From a bacterium (GTDB lineage: Bacteria; Pseudomonadota; Alphaproteobacteria; Rs-D84; CACZYB01), in assembly GCA_014803545.1 (NCBI GenBank), contig JAAVBN010000029.1, forward strand, positions 1 to 44,726: 44,726 nucleotides of DNA, written 5' to 3'. Below the pieces are notes generated by a model. It ran no database searches, was not told the DNA's origin, and was given only the letters and a program-made list of their open reading frames with translations. Shown piece by piece: positions 25,836 through 35,132 of this stretch (positions are counted from its first letter, which is position 1; every line of letters starts with the position of its first letter). A program made the position numbers and the translations under genes.

Positions 25836-28391
25836 GTGGAAGTTATAAATAATATTGAAAAAGTTGAGGAAAACAAAGTTTTGCCTCCTAAGAAAAAAAA
25901 GAGAAGTAAATTAGAACTTTTTTTTATGTCATTGTTCTTTTTTTCATTGATGTGTTTGTTCCTTTTTATTTTTGTATTTATGAAGTTTGGAGTTAATCTT
26001 CCTGATTATAATCAATTGGCGGAGTATAAACCTCCTGTGACAAGTAGGTTTTATGCTGGTGATGGAACTTTGCTTACTGAATATGCAACAGAGCAAAGAA
26101 TTTATGTTCCTCTTAAAGATGTGCCACCTAATCTTATGAACGCATTTATTGCGGCGGAGGATAAAAATTTCTGGAATCATAGCGGAATTGATATTGTTGG
26201 TATTATAAGGGCTTTCTTTACAAATATAAAAAGTAAGTTGCTTGGAAGAGGTCGTATGGTTGGTGCGTCAACTATTACTCAGCAAGTTGCGAAAAACTTT
26301 TTCCTTTCATCAGAACAATCTATGACACGAAAGATAAAGGAAATAATTTTGGCTCTTAAAATGGAGCGTGCTTTTTCAAAGCGTCATATTTTAACACTTT
26401 ATTTTAATCAGATATTTTTAGGATTCCGTTCGTATGGTGTTGCGGCGGCTGCGCTTAATTATTTCAATAAATCATTGGATGAACTTACACTTGCAGAGTG
26501 TGCATTTTTGGCTGGACTTCCAAAGGCTCCAAGTACCTATAATCCTATTACAAATAAGGATAGGGCTATTATTAGGCGTAATTATGTTTTGGATAGAATG
26601 AGTGAAGATGGTTATATTACAAAAGAAGAGGCGGAGGCTGCAAAGCTTGAAGATATAGTTGTTAATGAAAACTTTATTTCAAAGCAACAAAGGTATTCCC
26701 TTTACTTTTCAGAAGAAGTTAGAAAGTTGCTTTCTGGTATTTATGGGGAAGAACAACTTTACAGTGGTGGTCTTGCTGTAAGGACTACTATTAATCCTAA
26801 GTATCAAGAAGTTGCGACAAGAGTTTTGCGAAAAGCTTTGATTGATTTTGATAGAAAACATGGCTGGCGTGGTGCGGAAAAGAATATTGACTTTAATGAT
26901 GAAGAATTGCTTTCTAATCCTGCGATAGTAAGTCAAGTTGAAAAGAATAATAAGGAAATTTGGCAAGTGCTTCTTTCTCGTGAAGCTATGGTTTCGGGAA
27001 TGGAAGATGATGGTTGGAAAAAGGCGATTGTAATATCTGTGAAAGATGATAGGGCGGATATTGGTTTTGTAAATGGAAGTAGGGGGATTGTGCCACTTTC
27101 TGATTTAGTATGGGCAAGAAGAGTTGTTAATGATAAACGTTCAGATGTCGCTGTAAGCTCGGTTAAGCAAGTTTTAAATGTTGGTGATATTATTTTTGTA
27201 AAACTTAAAAATGCGAATGATGGAACATACTCTCTTCAACAAGTGCCAGAACTTAATGGCTCTATGATTGTGCTTGATCCACATACGGGACGTGTGTTTG
27301 CTATGGTTGGTGGTTTTTCGTATACAAGAAGTAAATTTAATCGTGCGACACAAGCTTATCGTCAACCTGGTTCTACTATTAAGCCTTTTGTGTATTTGAC
27401 TGCACTTGAAACTGGAAAGTATACACCTTCAAGTATTATTCTTGATGCTCCTGTAGTATTGGAAAAAAGTGATGGTGAATTATGGCGTCCAGAAAATTAT
27501 GATAATGCCTTTGCTGGTGAAATTACTTTTAGGCGTGCATTGGAAAAATCAAAAAATAATCCAACAATTAGAATTGCAAAAGATGTTGGGGTTAGAAACT
27601 TTATTAAAACTGCATTAAATTTTGGTGTGTATAAAAAGGTTAATGATCCAAATCTTTCTATGGCTCTTGGAAGTGGTGATACTACACTTATTGATTTAAC
27701 TTCTGCATTTGCTCAACTTATAAATGGTGGAAGAAAGTTAGATACTATTATAGTTGATAGAGTTCAAGATAGAAATGGTTTGACTGTTTATAAATCAGAT
27801 AAACATACTTGTGAAAATTGTTCTATGATTGAATGGTCGCCTGATTTATTACCACCAGAAATTCCAGATACTCGTGAACAATTGGCAGATCCTGTTTCTA
27901 TATATCAAATTGTTAATATATTACAGGGTGTTGTTGAACGTGGAAGTGGTTGGAAAGCAAGAATTGATGGAAAAACTATTGGTGGAAAAACTGGAACTTC
28001 AAATGATCAAAAGGATGTTTGGTTTGTTGGGGGAACTCCTGACTTAGTTGCTGGTGTATTTCTTGGGTATGATCAACCAAAAAGTTTGGGAAATTATGCG
28101 GCTGGTGGTTCGCTTGCTGCACCTATATTTAAAGATTTTATGCAAGAGGTTTTGAAATCCAAAAAGGATGTTGCTTTCCGTGTGCCAGAGGGGGTAAGTT
28201 TTGTTCGTGTGAACAGAGAAACTGGAAAGCCTGCTACTATTATGGATAACAATTTTAATGTTATTATGGAAGCTTTCCGTGAAGGAACAGAAAGTTCTAT
28301 CTTGGATAAAGGTAATAATTCTTCCTTTAATAATTCTTCTAGTGAATCTAATTTAAATGATGGTCAAACTAATTTTGATGGTATTTATTAA
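25836..28391 (+). CDS. mrcA: Penicillin-binding protein 1A (bifunctional)
   Basis: An 851-residue peptidoglycan synthase anchored in the inner membrane (basic segment 18-26, membrane helix about 28-51). The glycosyltransferase domain has AAEDKNFWNHSGIDIVGI and GASTITQQVAKNFFLS. An OB-like insert follows (about 330-420). The transpeptidase domain has SxxK as STIKPF, SxN as SKNN, and KTG as GKTGTSNDQKDVWFVGG. The C-terminal tail is Asn/Ser rich. The start is GTG with AGAGGG upstream. It heads a cell-wall/replication cluster with murA 14 nt downstream and nrdR after that. Confidence 0.96.
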   Translation: MEVINNIEKVEENKVLPPKKKKRSKLELFFMSLFFFSLMCLFLFIFVFMKFGVNLPDYNQLAEYKPPVTSRFYAGDGTLLTEYATEQRIYVPLKDVPPNLMNAFIAAEDKNFWNHSGIDIVGIIRAFFTNIKSKLLGRGRMVGASTITQQVAKNFFLSSEQSMTRKIKEIILALKMERAFSKRHILTLYFNQIFLGFRSYGVAAAALNYFNKSLDELTLAECAFLAGLPKAPSTYNPITNKDRAIIRRNYVLDRMSEDGYITKEEAEAAKLEDIVVNENFISKQQRYSLYFSEEVRKLLSGIYGEEQLYSGGLAVRTTINPKYQEVATRVLRKALIDFDRKHGWRGAEKNIDFNDEELLSNPAIVSQVEKNNKEIWQVLLSREAMVSGMEDDGWKKAIVISVKDDRADIGFVNGSRGIVPLSDLVWARRVVNDKRSDVAVSSVKQVLNVGDIIFVKLKNANDGTYSLQQVPELNGSMIVLDPHTGRVFAMVGGFSYTRSKFNRATQAYRQPGSTIKPFVYLTALETGKYTPSSIILDAPVVLEKSDGELWRPENYDNAFAGEITFRRALEKSKNNPTIRIAKDVGVRNFIKTALNFGVYKKVNDPNLSMALGSGDTTLIDLTSAFAQLINGGRKLDTIIVDRVQDRNGLTVYKSDKHTCENCSMIEWSPDLLPPEIPDTREQLADPVSIYQIVNILQGVVERGSGWKARIDGKTIGGKTGTSNDQKDVWFVGGTPDLVAGVFLGYDQPKSLGNYAAGGSLAAPIFKDFMQEVLKSKKDVAFRVPEGVSFVRVNRETGKPATIMDNNFNVIMEAFREGTESSILDKGNNSSFNNSSSESNLNDGQTNFDGIY

Positions 28392-28405
28392 TTAAGGAGT
28401 TTTTT

Positions 28406-29731
28406 ATGGATTATTTTAAAATAAAGGGTGGTAAATCACTTAATGGTAGTGTAAATATTCGTGGTGCAAAAAATTCTGTGTTGGAGTTGATGCCTGCTAC
28501 TCTTTTGACAGCTGAACCTGTGATACTTCACAATGTGCCTAATTTATCAGATATACAAACGTTGATTGATTTGCTTTCCAATTTTGGAACAATTGTTGAT
28601 TGGGATAAGGAAAATCATACAATGAAGCTTCATACACCTGTTGTTAAAAGTGTGAAAGCACCGTATGAAATTGTGAAAAAGATGCGTGCTTCTATTTATG
28701 TATTGGGTGCGTTGATGGGACGATGTGGTGAGGCGAAGGTTAGCTCGCCTGGTGGTTGTGTGATAGGTCAACGTCCAGTTAATATTCATTTGCTTGCTAT
28801 GGAAGCATTAGGGGCAAAGATTGAAATACATCATGGTTATATTGTGGGTGAGGCTCCTTTTATGAATGGGGTAAAGCGACTTCAAGGTGGTATTATAAGT
28901 GGGCTTGTGCGTCATCAAAATGGGGTTGCAATTACTACACATGGTGGAAGTGTTAATGCAATAGAGGCGGCAGTTTTGGCGGAAGGTGAAACTGTTATTG
29001 AATATGCTTCAATAGAGCCAGAAGTTGATGATCTTATTTTTATGCTTAATAAAATGGGGGCAAAAATTTCAAGGGAAGTTAAGGACGGAGTTAATCTTAT
29101 AAGGATTCAAGGTGTTCGTGAGCTTCACGGTTGTGAGTATTCTGTTATGCCTGATAGATTGGAGGCAGGAACTTATGCTGTGGCGGCGGCTATGACTTCG
29201 GGTTGTATTGAAATTTGTAATGCCGATGTTTCAAAAATGGAAAATTTCCTTGATAAGTTAAAAGATGCTGGTGTTAAAATTACAAATACTGATAATGGTT
29301 TTGTTGTTGATGCAAGGGGTGTAAAGATTAAATCTGTTAATGTGGAAGTTTCTCAGTATCCAGGATTTCCAACCGATATGCAATCGCAATTTATGACTTT
29401 GATGACTGTTGCTGATGGTGTTTCTGTATTAAAAGAAACTTTGTTTGAAAACAGATTGATGTATGTGCCAGAGCTTATTCGTATGGGTGCTGATATTCGT
29501 ATTTTGGGCAATAATACCGCTCAATTTACAGGAGTTAAACAGCTTTATGGTGCTGATGTGATGGCGTCTGATTTAAGGAGTGGTGCATCTCTTACAATTG
29601 CGGGATTAGTTGCGGAAGGCGAAACTATATTACACAGGGTTTATCATATTTACAGAGGTTATGAAAACTTTGTAGAGAATTTGCGTTCGTTAGGTGCGGA
29701 AATTGAAGTTTTAGAGGAGACTATTGGATAG
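28406..29731 (+). CDS. murA: UDP-N-acetylglucosamine 1-carboxyvinyltransferase
   Basis: A 441-residue enzyme doing the first committed step of peptidoglycan synthesis: enolpyruvyl transfer from PEP to UDP-GlcNAc. It starts MDYFKIKGGKSLNGSVNIRG with AKNSVLELMPA. The catalytic Cys118 sits in SSPGGCVIGQRPVN, so the enzyme should be of the fosfomycin-sensitive type. DMQSQFMTLM and the C-terminal DLRSGASLTIAGL are typical. AAGGAG precedes the ATG. It lies between mrcA and nrdR with short gaps, which suggests one transcript. Confidence 0.97.
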   Translation: MDYFKIKGGKSLNGSVNIRGAKNSVLELMPATLLTAEPVILHNVPNLSDIQTLIDLLSNFGTIVDWDKENHTMKLHTPVVKSVKAPYEIVKKMRASIYVLGALMGRCGEAKVSSPGGCVIGQRPVNIHLLAMEALGAKIEIHHGYIVGEAPFMNGVKRLQGGIISGLVRHQNGVAITTHGGSVNAIEAAVLAEGETVIEYASIEPEVDDLIFMLNKMGAKISREVKDGVNLIRIQGVRELHGCEYSVMPDRLEAGTYAVAAAMTSGCIEICNADVSKMENFLDKLKDAGVKITNTDNGFVVDARGVKIKSVNVEVSQYPGFPTDMQSQFMTLMTVADGVSVLKETLFENRLMYVPELIRMGADIRILGNNTAQFTGVKQLYGADVMASDLRSGASLTIAGLVAEGETILHRVYHIYRGYENFVENLRSLGAEIEVLEETIG

Positions 29732-29740
29732 GAGGAAATT

Positions 29741-30316
29741 ATGCGTTGTCCGTTTTGTGCGTCTGTTGATACTCAGGTAAAAGATTCTCGTGTTGCAGAA
29801 GATGGCTCTTATATAAAGCGTCGTAGATTTTGCACTGAATGTGGTTCTAGGTTTACGACTTTTGAACGTGTGCAATTAAAGGAAGTTATGGTTAAAAAAT
29901 CAAATGGAATTGTGGTTCCGTTTGAACGTGAAAAGCTTTTAAAATCAATAAAGGTTGCTTGTAAAAAGCGTCCTATTACTGATGATAGGATTGAAAAGAT
30001 TGTGAATTCTATTCAACGACAATTAGAAGCAAGTGGTGAGGTTGAAATATCGTCAAGGGAGATTGGTGTCCTTGTTATGGATATACTTTCCAATCTTGAT
30101 ATTGTTGCGTATATACGTTTTGCCTCTGTTTATTATAATTTTGAGAAAAAAGATGACTTTTTAAAATTTATTGATACAATTAAAAAAGAAATTTCTGCTT
30201 TGGATGAAAATGGTGATTCTGAAATCACAGGAAAAACATATAATCAATGTTCTATTATTCCTGATTTTCCTGTTAATTTAAAGAGAGATGAAGATTTATT
30301 TAATAATGAAAAATAA
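29741..30316 (+). CDS. nrdR: Transcriptional repressor NrdR
   Basis: A 191-residue repressor of ribonucleotide reductase genes. The zinc ribbon has MRCPFC near the start and FCTECGSRFTTFER, preceded by RVAEDGSYIKRRR. The ATP-cone domain follows (VKKSNGIVVPFEREKLLKSI to about residue 140), which senses dATP/ATP. The C-terminal tail is about 35 residues longer than in most NrdR proteins and has no recognisable motif. AGGAGG lies before the ATG, and the gene begins 9 nt after murA. Confidence 0.95.
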   Translation: MRCPFCASVDTQVKDSRVAEDGSYIKRRRFCTECGSRFTTFERVQLKEVMVKKSNGIVVPFEREKLLKSIKVACKKRPITDDRIEKIVNSIQRQLEASGEVEISSREIGVLVMDILSNLDIVAYIRFASVYYNFEKKDDFLKFIDTIKKEISALDENGDSEITGKTYNQCSIIPDFPVNLKRDEDLFNNEK

Positions 30317-30327
30317 AGAGGTTTGTT

Positions 30328-30624
30328 ATGGTTGAAGATAAGTATTTATTTTCTTATGTTGTTACTAATACTTTGTTGGTGGCAGATTCGCTTGTCGGTA
30401 TGGTACTTGAAGATATAAGACCTGATATCGCAAAAAAGTTAGTTTTTGCAGGTGTTATTTTGGCGATTGGTTCAGTTTTATCTGTTGTAAAGTATTTTAG
30501 GACTTGGAATAATGATATTAAAAGTTCCAAAAATGTTAAACAGAAAAGTAATGATAATTTAAAAATTTCAAAAGAGTTAAATAAATTACTTGATGGAATT
30601 GTAAGGACTAGTGCATACGAATAA
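30328..30624 (+). CDS. Small membrane protein, 98 aa, paralogue of the next gene
   Basis: I do not recognise the family. The 98-residue protein has two hydrophobic segments (about 9-26 and 37-55) and a cytosolic Lys/Asn-rich C-terminus. The segment KKLVFAGVILAIGSVL aligns with DKLVFAGTVLSFANIV of the next protein, followed in both by a Tyr-x2-Thr element. They are probably old duplicates. AGAGG precedes the ATG; the 22-nt initiation region resembles that of the small ORF at 40032. Its stop overlaps the next start (TAATG), so translation is coupled. Confidence 0.7.
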   Translation: MVEDKYLFSYVVTNTLLVADSLVGMVLEDIRPDIAKKLVFAGVILAIGSVLSVVKYFRTWNNDIKSSKNVKQKSNDNLKISKELNKLLDGIVRTSAYE

Positions 30625-31043
30625 TGAAAAATAATATAATGATGTTTTTTAAAAAAAATATTGATGAAAAATCAAATAAAAATTTGGATAAAGTTGATAA
30701 TGTTTTTGACCTTGAAAAGGCGAAAATTCAACATTACAACAAACAACTTGTGACTGGAAAAATCCTTTCTTTTTTAATTAGTGTTGATATGTTTGCTATT
30801 ATGTTATTTAAGGGAAGAAATCAAGCCATTACTGATAAATTGGTGTTTGCTGGGACAGTTTTGTCATTTGCAAATATTGTGATGTTGGGTTCTTATAAAA
30901 AAACTCTTGGTGATGAAAAAATGAAACTGCCTAAAAAGAAAGGTATTGATTTGGAAATTGATAATATTGTAAAGAAGAGTAGTGAAGGGCATAAAAAATT
31001 CCAAAAATTGCTTAGTGAAATGCATTTAATTAAAAATAAATAG
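30624..31043 (+). CDS. Small membrane protein, 139 aa, paralogue of the previous gene
   Basis: A 139-residue protein with a charged N-terminus (1-45), two hydrophobic segments (about 46-65 and 71-92, the second carrying KLVFAGTVLSF) and a basic C-terminal tail ending KKFQKLLSEMHLIKNK. It resembles the preceding protein in its membrane part. The pair may form a hetero-oligomer, since the genes are translationally coupled. Function unknown. It ends facing xseA with no terminator visible in the 14-nt gap. Confidence 0.7.
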   Translation: MKNNIMMFFKKNIDEKSNKNLDKVDNVFDLEKAKIQHYNKQLVTGKILSFLISVDMFAIMLFKGRNQAITDKLVFAGTVLSFANIVMLGSYKKTLGDEKMKLPKKKGIDLEIDNIVKKSSEGHKKFQKLLSEMHLIKNK

Positions 31044-31057
31044 GAGCATAATAATAT

Positions 31058-32401
31058 TTAAAAGAGGCTTCCTTGTGAAGAATCGGTTTTATTAGTTTTT
31101 AAATTGGAGGTAGGTTTTGGGCTTGCCTCCTTTTCTTTTTTTGCTGATGTGAATACATCAACTTTGCCGTTTGTAAATTCAATTTGTGCGGTGGAAAGTT
31201 TTTGTAAATCATCTTTACTGCTTATGATTTCATCATTGTTCCAAACAATTGCATAACCGCGTTTAAGGACGTTTTTGAATGAGTAGCTTTCAAGCATAGT
31301 GTTTGCGAAATTCATTTTGTCGTTAAGGGAGCTTAGTTTGTTTCTCATTATCAAGTCAAGTTTTGTTGCCTTGTCATCAAGTCGTTGGATAGAATCCTCT
31401 ATAAACTGTGTCGGATTTTTTATTCGGTTTGAAAAGTTTGAAATTTTAAGGTTAAAGTTTTCAAACAGTCTTACTATGGTTGATAAGAACCTTGATGAGT
31501 ATTCGGAAATGTTTAGCATTATTTCTTGGCGGACTGGGACAGCCTTTTCCGCAGCACCAGTTGGGGTAGGAGCACGTAAATCTGATGCATAGTCAATAAG
31601 TGTTGTATCAGTTTCGTGTCCCACGGCGGAAATTATTGGTATTTTGGAATTGTATGTTGCGCGGACGACGTTTTCCTCATTAAACGGCATAAGGTCTTGC
31701 ATACTTCCACCACCACGAGCAACGATTAAAACATCTGGTTTATCGTGGGTTAGTCTGTTGAAGTTGTTTATGGCTTCGGTTATTTCCTTGTCTGCACCTT
31801 CACCTTGAACTGCGACAGGATAAACAATAATCCTTGTTGGGAATCGGTCGGTTATTCGGTGGATAATATCCCTTATTACTGCGCCAGTAGGGGAAGTTAT
31901 AACACCAATTATTTTTGGAAATTTTGGTATTGGTTTTTTGTGGGATAGGTCAAATAATCCCTCGGCGGCGAGTTTTTGTTTTCGTTCTTCTATTATTTTA
32001 AGTAGGGCGCCTATGCCTGCGACTTCTACATCTTCCACAGTTATTTGATAGGAGGAGCGTCCAGTGTAGGCGGTGATTTTTCCCGTGATTATTACTTCTA
32101 AGCCGTCCTCTATTTTTGTATTTATTCTTGTCCATTTCCAAAGGACGCAATTTAGAATATAATCCTTGCCCGCAAAATTTTCCTTTAAATCAAAATAGTA
32201 GGTGCCAGAGGAATGTTTTTTAAGTCCGATGATTTCACCCTTTATTTTTATTCGTTTGAAAGTTTGCTCCAAAGTTCCCTTTAAAATGTTGGAAAATTCG
32301 GCAACGGTGAAAATTATTTCTTCCTGTTTTGGAAGTTCTTCTTTTTCATTGGAAGATTGAGGTTCTGTTAGCTCTTCAAAAAGTTCATCAAAATTGCTCA
32401 T
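31058..32401 (-). CDS. xseA: Exodeoxyribonuclease VII large subunit
   Basis: A 447-residue subunit of exonuclease VII, which degrades single-stranded DNA in repair. It has an N-terminal OB fold (about 20-115: FTVAEFSNILKGTLEQTF, IKGEIIGLKKHSSGTYYFDLK), the catalytic core with GVITSPTGAVIRDIIHR, VARGGGSMQDLMPFNEE, AVGHETDTTLIDYASDLRAP and TPTGAAE, then a long coiled coil and a short C-terminal domain. I chose the ATG at 32401, whose A is the last base of the tsaD stop (TAATG), with GGAGG upstream inside tsaD. No xseB is seen in the window. Confidence 0.95.
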   Translation of the reverse strand: MSNFDELFEELTEPQSSNEKEELPKQEEIIFTVAEFSNILKGTLEQTFKRIKIKGEIIGLKKHSSGTYYFDLKENFAGKDYILNCVLWKWTRINTKIEDGLEVIITGKITAYTGRSSYQITVEDVEVAGIGALLKIIEERKQKLAAEGLFDLSHKKPIPKFPKIIGVITSPTGAVIRDIIHRITDRFPTRIIVYPVAVQGEGADKEITEAINNFNRLTHDKPDVLIVARGGGSMQDLMPFNEENVVRATYNSKIPIISAVGHETDTTLIDYASDLRAPTPTGAAEKAVPVRQEIMLNISEYSSRFLSTIVRLFENFNLKISNFSNRIKNPTQFIEDSIQRLDDKATKLDLIMRNKLSSLNDKMNFANTMLESYSFKNVLKRGYAIVWNNDEIISSKDDLQKLSTAQIEFTNGKVDVFTSAKKEKEASPKPTSNLKTNKTDSSQGSLF

Positions 32402-33411
32402 TATAAATCCTCCAAATTCCAACGTGGGTGTGGGGTGGTTGAAAGTGATGAAGTTTTGCCTGCCTTGTAATTTAAGATACCAGCGTAGGCAATCATTACT
32501 CCGTTATCGGTGCAATATTTTGGTGGGGCAAATGATACAACTATGTTATTATCAGAGCCGATTTTTTCAAGAGTTTCTCTTATTTTAGAATTGCTTGAAA
32601 CACCGCCACCAGCGACAAGATGTTTTATATTTTTATTTTGGGTTACCGCGGAGGTTAGTTTTTTATCAAGGATTTCAACTATTGCGGATTGGAAACTTGC
32701 GCATATATCAGATTTTGTTTTTTCATCAATGTTTCCAAGTTTTTCAATTTGTGTCCTGAGGGCGGTTTTAAGTCCAGAGAATGAAAAATTTAAATCGTGG
32801 GAGTGGAGCATAGGGCGTGGAAAATCAAATGCCTTTGCATTTCCATTTATGGCGGATTTTTCAATTTCCTTTCCACCCATATAGTCCCAACCGAGCATTT
32901 TTGCGACCTTGTCAAAACATTCACCGCAGGCGTCGTCAATGGTAGTGCCTAGCATTTTATATTTGCCAACACCTTCCACAATTAAAATTTGTGTATGACC
33001 GCCAGAAACGAGTAATAGCATATAAGGGAAATTTAAATCTTTGTTAAACATCATTGGCATAAGGGCGTGTGCTTCCAAATGATTAACAGCAATAAATGGT
33101 TTTTCAGTTGCAAATGCCAAAGATTTTGCCATATTTACGCCAACAATGACTCCGCCAATTAAACCTGGACCATTACCAGCGGAGAAAATATCAATGTCGT
33201 TTATGGAAAGATTTGCCTCTGATAAAGACTTGTTTATCAATTTATCAATATAGTTTAGGTGGCTTCGTGAGGCGATTTCAGGGACTACTCCACCATAGGG
33301 GGAATGCTCCTCAAACTGAGTGATTAATTGGTGTGCGAGGATTTCGCCTTTGTCATTTATTATGGCAACGGCGGTTTCATCACAACTACTTTCTATACCT
33401 AAACATATCAT
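32401..33411 (-). CDS. tsaD: tRNA N6-adenosine threonylcarbamoyltransferase
   Basis: A 336-residue TsaD/Kae1 protein, the catalytic partner that places threonylcarbamoyl on A37 of ANN-reading tRNAs. It begins MICLGIESSCDETAVAII. The metal motif HLEAH is near residue 109. Other hallmarks are VVPEIASRSH, SGGHTQI, DDACGECFDKVAKMLG, FSFSGLKTA and a C-terminal TDNGVMIAYAG. Translation is coupled to xseA by one shared base. It is divergent from the OmpA-like lipoprotein at 33491. Confidence 0.97.
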   Translation of the reverse strand: MICLGIESSCDETAVAIINDKGEILAHQLITQFEEHSPYGGVVPEIASRSHLNYIDKLINKSLSEANLSINDIDIFSAGNGPGLIGGVIVGVNMAKSLAFATEKPFIAVNHLEAHALMPMMFNKDLNFPYMLLLVSGGHTQILIVEGVGKYKMLGTTIDDACGECFDKVAKMLGWDYMGGKEIEKSAINGNAKAFDFPRPMLHSHDLNFSFSGLKTALRTQIEKLGNIDEKTKSDICASFQSAIVEILDKKLTSAVTQNKNIKHLVAGGGVSSNSKIRETLEKIGSDNNIVVSFAPPKYCTDNGVMIAYAGILNYKAGKTSSLSTTPHPRWNLEDL

Positions 33412-33490
33412 TTTTATTGCTTTTTTTTAAAATTTGTTATATTGCTTTATTATAGAGAGTTTTTTATTATTTGGAAAGAGGAATTTTAAA

Positions 33491-34111
33491 TTGTTAAAAA
33501 AAATATTTTTAGTTTCGGTTTTTGGGCTATGTGTTGCTTGTGCATCTACATCAGATGAGGTAAGAAATTCAACAGCATCGTTTGGGGCGTTGACTGGAAA
33601 AAGTAAGATTGTGCAAAAGCCAACTCTTATAAAGCTTGGGGTGGAACCTTTGAAAATAAATGATGCAAGGGCGTATATGAATAAATTATTTAATGCCTTA
33701 GTCCCTGATTTGGAAAAGACAAATATTACCTATCAAATGGCGGGAACTGATATTATTCTGACTATACAATCTCATATTATTTTGGATGACAGGTTGAATG
33801 TTATTTCTTCAATAAAGCCTCAGCTTGATAATATGCTTTTGACTTTGGCACAATATGATAAGAATTTTATTGAAATTACGGGGCATACTTCCAGTGTTGG
33901 AAAGAAGAATGATAATCTTCGTAAGTCGGTTAATGAAGCACAAAGTGTAGCAGATTACTTTATGGGATTTAGGAATAAAAAGCTTCGTATTATACCAGAG
34001 CGAATCTTTATAAATGGTATGGGTGAAAGTATGTGGATTGTCGATAATGCCACAAGGGAAGGGCAACTTCTTAATCACAGGATTGAAATAAGGATTTCAC
34101 CACTTATTTAA
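33491..34111 (+). CDS. OmpA-family lipoprotein, 206 aa
   Basis: A 206-residue outer-envelope protein. Signal MLKKIFLVSVFGLCVAC has lipobox CVAC, so lipidation is on the cysteine at 17. Residues about 85-205 form an OmpA_C-like domain that binds peptidoglycan: ILTIQSHIILDDR, EITGHTSSVGKKNDNLRKSV, IFINGMGES, NHRIEIRI. I chose the TTG at 33491 with GAGG nine bases upstream, because it gives a clean lipoprotein signal; an earlier in-frame start would bury it. Its TAA stop shares two bases with the stop of the convergent TM2 gene. Confidence 0.8.
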   Translation: MLKKIFLVSVFGLCVACASTSDEVRNSTASFGALTGKSKIVQKPTLIKLGVEPLKINDARAYMNKLFNALVPDLEKTNITYQMAGTDIILTIQSHIILDDRLNVISSIKPQLDNMLLTLAQYDKNFIEITGHTSSVGKKNDNLRKSVNEAQSVADYFMGFRNKKLRIIPERIFINGMGESMWIVDNATREGQLLNHRIEIRISPLI

Positions 34112-34506
34112 TTTTTAAGTTGGTTATGAATTATTGCGGTAATTCCTGTCGCTTTATAACTTTCATATGATTTATGGTCTTTTGTTTCTATTGTTGTTTT
34201 TTTCTCATATACAACGTTTGAGTTTATATTTCTTATTAATAAACTTATGATAAATAATTGAATCAAAAGGAAGATTGTTCCGAATACAAATTCTTCGTCA
34301 GTGTTTTTCTTGTTCAATATCATTTTTACTAAGGTTAATAATTGCCAAATTGCGGAAAAAACTATGCCAACGACTGTTAAATCAAGGAGTATGTAGATAG
34401 CACCCTTTAAGTAATGTTTTTGATAGAATTCGTGAATGCCAAAGATTCCGAATAATCCACAAAGTAGCATTGTTCTTGATTTTTCTGTATTGATTTTAGT
34501 TTTCAT
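34108..34506 (-). CDS. TM2-domain membrane protein
   Basis: A 132-residue protein with a TM2 domain near the N-terminus (TMLLCGLFGIFGIHEFYQKHYLKG followed by a second helix to about residue 65). A third hydrophobic helix lies at about 73-93, then a polar tail. TM2 proteins are small membrane proteins of largely unknown function. The gene starts 10 nt after the RusA-like gene, so the two are probably co-transcribed. Its TAA stop overlaps the convergent lipoprotein stop in the palindrome TTAA. Confidence 0.85.
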   Translation of the reverse strand: MKTKINTEKSRTMLLCGLFGIFGIHEFYQKHYLKGAIYILLDLTVVGIVFSAIWQLLTLVKMILNKKNTDEEFVFGTIFLLIQLFIISLLIRNINSNVVYEKKTTIETKDHKSYESYKATGITAIIHNQLKN

Positions 34507-34516
34507 TTTTGTTCCT

Positions 34517-35068
34517 TTATACTATTACGGCGAGGTTTTCGGGAGTTCCCTTTGATGCCTTTATGTTTACAGTTATAATTACCAATAAGTCATAGTCCTT
34601 ATTTGGACTTGGATTTTGTTCCTTGTATAATAAATGGCTGGTGTTAATAGTCATTTTTGTGACAAGATGGTCATCATCAAGGAGTGTGTATATAACATCG
34701 TGCTTGTCTGTATTTTCAGCGATTTCGTGTGCATTTTGTGGGCGTTTTAGTGCATCAAGCAAGGTTTTCATACGATTATCAATGTCGGCACGTGGTGTTT
34801 CAAGAAGTTCTGGGTGTAAAATTTGTATATCAAGTTCAGCGAGAAGGTTTAGCTCTGGCCTTATTATTGGAAAGAATTTTACGCCATTGATTTCCTTTAT
34901 CCCCTTTGTCTTTGTTTTCTCCATTCTGTGTTTTATTGTATTATATGGGGAAATTTCCGATAATCTTTCAAGTTGTGGAGATAGTGTCATCCTTATATCA
35001 TGCAAATGTTGGCTTCTTTTTTTGGGATTAATTTTGATTTCGCCGTTGTATACAAGTTTAAATTTCAT
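34517..35068 (-). CDS. RusA-like resolvase-fold protein
   Basis: A 183-residue protein whose middle matches the RusA pattern: RADIDNRMKTLLDALK (about residues 93-108) followed by LLDDDHLVTKMTI (about 128-140). These place the Asp residues that bind metal in RusA Holliday-junction endonucleases. RusA genes usually sit in prophages, but no other phage gene is near. The family also has chromosomal members of unknown role. It is longer than classical RusA (about 120 residues), with an N-terminal extension. Enzymatic activity is inference. Start at ATG with AAGGAG upstream. Confidence 0.6.
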   Translation of the reverse strand: MKFKLVYNGEIKINPKKRSQHLHDIRMTLSPQLERLSEISPYNTIKHRMEKTKTKGIKEINGVKFFPIIRPELNLLAELDIQILHPELLETPRADIDNRMKTLLDALKRPQNAHEIAENTDKHDVIYTLLDDDHLVTKMTINTSHLLYKEQNPSPNKDYDLLVIITVNIKASKGTPENLAVIV

Positions 35069-35132
35069 AACAATTCTCCTTATATTCTTAAAAGAATTAT
35101 ATCATATTTTTTTGAACTATTCTACTATAAAA

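Noticed and set aside
33434..33490. Upstream start for the OmpA-like lipoprotein
   Set aside because: It would hide the lipobox behind 19 extra residues; the TTG at 33491 has GAGG upstream and gives a normal signal peptide.
34517..35068. Prophage remnant suggested by the RusA-like gene
   Set aside because: No other phage-like gene, attachment repeat or composition shift surrounds it.
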